DNA of 40,727 nt. It comes from Rhodoglobus sp. (lineage in GTDB: Bacteria; Actinomycetota; Actinomycetes; Actinomycetales; Microbacteriaceae). Under the pieces are notes generated by a model, which was given only the letters and a program-made list of their open reading frames with translations, did no database searches and was not told the origin of the DNA. Positions 38,594 through 40,727 of this stretch are shown in pieces. The translations under genes and the position numbers were made by a program. The DNA is taken from contig JAODAV010000019.1 in assembly GCA_025463605.1 (NCBI GenBank), positions 1 to 40,727 on the forward strand, in the 5' to 3' direction. How positions within the stretch are numbered: the stretch's first letter is position 1; each line of letters begins with the position of its first letter.

Positions 38594-39451
38594 GTGACCG
38601 TCGTGACGCTCGACGCCCCGCCTCGCTCGGGGCTCTCATGGGCTCTCGCTCCCGCGCTCCTGCTCAGCGCTTCGGCGCCCTTCCTATTCGCTCTGCGCGG
38701 CACCTCCCTCGCGCTCACACTTCTGGGCTACGGGATGCTGCTGCTCGCGATTTTCGTAGCGTGGCTCTTCGATCGCTCCGGCCGCACTATCGACCTCTTC
38801 AAGGATCTGCTGCTCATCGCCGTCGGCATGGTCATCGTCTCGACGGTCTCTGTCGAGGCGGACATCGCGTGGGGCAATTTCTTCCTGCTCGGATTCGTGC
38901 TCGCCTCCGCCGTTGCGGTGCCGTACCTCATCTCGCGATTCGTTTTCAAAGACCGTGTCATCCGGTTCCGCTGGCGCGGAGGGTGGCCGTGGACGAAGGT
39001 GCAGTGGAGCTACCTGTTGCTCGTGCTGTTCCTCGGCTGGCTCATCCTGCCGTTCTACTTCATCACCTCGGGCGTCTACCTCAACTGGCCCGAAGTGCAC
39101 GAGTGGCACGAGGTCGCCCGACTCTTCGTCGGCGTCAATGCGGTCGGAACGTGGGACGAGCTGTTCTTCATCATCACCGTCTTCGTGCTGTTCAAGCGGC
39201 ACTTCCCGGTGTGGCAGGCGAACATCTTGCAGGCGGTGATCTTCGTGTCGTTCCTGTGGGAGCTCGGCTACCAGGCGTGGGGACCGCTGCTCACCGTTCC
39301 GTTCGCGCTCCTGCAGGGCTGGATCTACTCGAGCACCAAGTCAATCGTCTACGTGCTGACCGTGCACCTGCTGTTCGACGCGGTGGTGTTCCTCGTGATC
39401 GTGCACGCGCGCAACGACGGGGTCATCCCGTTCTTCCTGATCTCGCCGTAG
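38594..39451 (+). CDS. CPBP-like integral membrane protein (intramembrane protease family, degenerate motif 1)
   Basis: 285 residues from GTG 38594, apparently leaderless. About eight hydrophobic helices. The C-terminal half resembles the CPBP/CAAX-protease core: GTWDELFFIITVF (Asp188-Glu189 in the place of the usual EExxxR), WELGYQAWG (Glu223) and HLLFDA (His258, Asp262). The Arg of motif 1 is missing and Asp replaces the first Glu, so activity is uncertain; it could be a non-catalytic homologue. N-terminal half carries four further helices (20-35, 40-58, 69-90, 96-116). It is followed by a C-rich tandem repeat and a palindromic element. Confidence 0.65.
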   Translation: MTVVTLDAPPRSGLSWALAPALLLSASAPFLFALRGTSLALTLLGYGMLLLAIFVAWLFDRSGRTIDLFKDLLLIAVGMVIVSTVSVEADIAWGNFFLLGFVLASAVAVPYLISRFVFKDRVIRFRWRGGWPWTKVQWSYLLLVLFLGWLILPFYFITSGVYLNWPEVHEWHEVARLFVGVNAVGTWDELFFIITVFVLFKRHFPVWQANILQAVIFVSFLWELGYQAWGPLLTVPFALLQGWIYSSTKSIVYVLTVHLLFDAVVFLVIVHARNDGVIPFFLISP

Positions 39452-39463
39452 CGCGCGCCGCCT

Positions 39464-39522
39464 CCCGCCTGGCCCGTCCCGCCTGGCCCGTCCCGCCGCG
39501 CGCCGTCCCGCGCATCCCCCGT
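39464..39522. repeat. C-rich tandem repeat (14-16 bp unit) next to palindrome copy B
   Basis: CCCGCCTGGCCCGT occurs twice exactly (39464-39477, 39478-39491) followed by two degenerate units beginning CCCGCC and CCCGCG. It lies 5' of the copy B element. A similar tract lies outside copy C. Confidence 0.7.
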
Positions 39523-39532
39523 CGCCTCACGC

Positions 39533-39588
39533 CGAGCCGCCGCAAACGCAGCGTCCGGCGTGACGTTACCTGCGTTTGCGGCGGTTCG
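39533..39588 (+). repeat. 56-bp palindromic element, copy B
   Basis: Arms 39533-39551 (CGAGCCGCCGCAAACGCAG) and 39570-39588 (CTGCGTTTGCGGCGGTTCG) enclose an 18-base loop. The single mismatch is a G-U pair on the plus strand. Read on the minus strand the right arm encodes the last residues of the DUF559 protein (SNRRKR) and its stop TAA lies in the loop. Inverted relative to copy C. Confidence 0.88.
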
Positions 39589-40517
39589 AGCGCCATCCGG
39601 CGCGCTCGAGGGCTCGCCGCACGCGGTCGACGGTTGTGTCCGGCGAGACGAGGATGCCCGAGCCGCGCACCCGAATGACCCGCCAGTCCGCGTCGGCCGC
39701 GGCATCGAACCGCGAGATATCCCTCTCGTACTGCCGGGTCGAAGTGCGGTGCTGGTCGCCGTCGTATTCCGCGATCACGCGGAAGTCCGGCCAGGCGAGG
39801 TCGAACCATCCGATCGCTCGGCCGCAATCGTCCAGCAACTCGAACCCGCACTCCGGCCGTGGCAGGCCGGCATCCTCCAAGAGGATGCGCAGGCGGGTCT
39901 CCATCGCAGACTCCACCCCGGCGCGTACCCGAGCAAGCGCCCGGCGTGCCTGTGCAACTCCGCGGACCGGCCCGCGTTCGATGGCCTCGCACAACTGGTC
40001 GACAGTGGCGTGCGGCCGCGGATCGGTCGGGTCAAGTACTCGCGGGTCGAGAACGAAGTAGTCCCCGATCGCCCACGAGTTCGTGCAGTTCGAGAAGCGC
40101 TCCCAACTCGACGAAAGTTGTGGCTGCATCCGAGACCGGCAGGCCGAAGCGCTCAACGCTGCGCACCGACGAGGACTCGTGCCCGATCACTCCTCGCCCG
40201 CGGGGGCGATTGGTACCGGCCGCAGCGGTCACATGCACAAGATCTCGAAACCTTTCGGGGACGGGCGCCCCCCAGAGCACCGCCGCGGTCGTGTGGCTGA
40301 AGCGATCGCCCGGGCGCAGCAGCGGCGCGTAGGCGCGTGATGGGTGATGGTCTCCCAGTGCCCGGACGCCGTGAAAGGGTCGGATGAGGTCGGAGCCGGC
40401 GAGTCGGCCGCGTCCGAGTCCGGCGGCGCGCGCTTCCGCGATCGAGAATGGGCGTGCGGCGAACCGCGGATCCAGAGGCAGGCGGCGAGGCATCCGCCCA
40501 TCGTGGATGGTCGCCAC
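39566..40517 (-). pseudogene. DUF559 (Vsr-like) nuclease-fold protein with AbiEi-like N-terminal domain, broken by a one-base frameshift
   Basis: Two overlapping minus-strand frames make one protein of about 316 residues. The first (40517 to 40032, GTG start) has a winged-helix-type start (RPFSIAEARAAGLGRGRL), FHGVRALGDHHPSRAY, HTTAAVLWGAPVPERF and LPVSDAATTFVELGALLELHELVG. The second (stop at 39566) continues IGDYFVLDPRVL, METRLRILLEDAGLPRPE, GWFDLAWPDFRVIAEYDGDQ, YERDISRFDAAADADWRVIR: the PD-(D/E)xK-like Vsr core. Removing one base of the CCC at 40072-40074 joins them as ELVAIGDYF, the family's usual text. Either a real frameshift or a sequence error. Its C-terminus (SNRRKRR) is written by palindrome copy B. 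DUF559 biochemical role is unknown. Confidence 0.75.
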
Positions 40518-40545
40518 CTGGAGCTGCGCGGCGCATCCACAAGGT

Positions 40546-40601
40546 CGAACCGCCGCAAACGCAGCGATCGTTGCGCCGATGCCTGCGTTTGCGACGGCTC
40601 G
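40546..40601 (-). repeat. 56-bp palindromic element, copy C
   Basis: Arms 40546-40564 (CGAACCGCCGCAAACGCAG) and 40583-40601 enclose an 18-base loop. Two mismatches are both G-U pairs on the minus strand. It lies 28 bases upstream of the DUF559 start. Its inner arm is the exact reverse complement of the inner arm of copy B. Confidence 0.88.
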
Positions 40602-40630
40602 GTGCCAATACGCGTGCGGGGGTGGGGGTC

Positions 40631-40727
40631 AGCGGCGCCGCGAGCGGAGGTGGCGCGGGCGGGGTGAGCGGCGCGGACGGGTGAGCGGCGCGGGCGGTGT
40701 CAGCGGCGCGGGCGGGGTGAGCGGCGC
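40631..40727. repeat. G-rich tandem repeat, 17-18 bp unit, running to the window end
   Basis: AGCGGCGCGGGCGGGGTG-like units begin at 40667, 40684, 40702 and 40720 (spacing 17, 18, 18), with degenerate copies at 40631 and 40643. No codon pattern of a gene is visible. The array continues past the window edge. Confidence 0.75.

Noticed and set aside
40032..40517. Two separate genes in the DUF559 region
   Set aside because: Neither half is a complete family member; one-base correction gives a single standard-length protein.
39533..40601. CRISPR array
   Set aside because: Only three palindromes in total, far apart and in both orientations, with no regular repeat-spacer series and no cas genes.

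Overview
The window is a chromosomal segment of a high-GC Gram-positive actinobacterium. The dnaK-grpE-dnaJ-hspR order, an HspR-type (HAIR) operator, many leaderless GTG/ATG genes, LAXTG sortase signals and a ClpB starting at the first AAA+ domain all fit Microbacteriaceae. That family assignment is inference; no rRNA or other marker gene is present.

Layout. 1-4028: heat-shock operon (dnaK 3' part, grpE, zinc-finger-less dnaJ, hspR) running by overlap into an RsmC/RlmG-like methyltransferase. 4173-10716: five-gene operon of a peptide-type ABC importer (lipoprotein, two permeases, fused double ATPase) and an FMN-dependent NtaA/SnaA/DszA-type monooxygenase, four of them joined by 4-base overlaps. 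10844-13730: a small membrane protein, then an N-domain-less clpB behind a near-perfect HAIR operator, so hspR and a probable target lie about 9 kb apart. 13749-17950 (minus): membrane protein, threonine aldolase, a short SDR, a DUF6421-like protein and a GntR regulator. 17981-24075: AEC transporter, exonuclease III, a 48-residue membrane protein, pyrE, a septum-formation-like protein, a HAD phosphatase, a solitary DNA methyltransferase and a TrmH-type RNA methyltransferase. 24145-33110: two surface proteins with C-terminal LAXTG anchors, a seven-bladed propeller and a 2415-residue filament-like protein ending in four CnaB-like modules. 33199-38457: purA, a membrane protein, a GNAT, chorismate mutase and purL. 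38594-40727: a CPBP-like membrane protein and a frameshifted DUF559 (Vsr-like) gene enclosed by two copies of a palindromic element.

The most unusual structures are: (1) three copies of a 56-bp palindrome with identical 19-18-19 geometry, wobble/covarying arms and variable loops, two of them in inverted orientation around the DUF559 gene; (2) a recurrent TANNNT-N6-RTG leaderless start signal at about a dozen genes; (3) the giant LAXTG protein with four Lys/Glu/Asn triads and Cys pairs; (4) the HspR-HAIR-clpB circuit. No tRNA, rRNA, CRISPR array or insertion sequence was recognised. No gene-free stretch exceeds 300 bases; the longest are 25645-25862 (promoter and leader of the giant gene) and 40518-40727 (palindrome plus tandem repeats).
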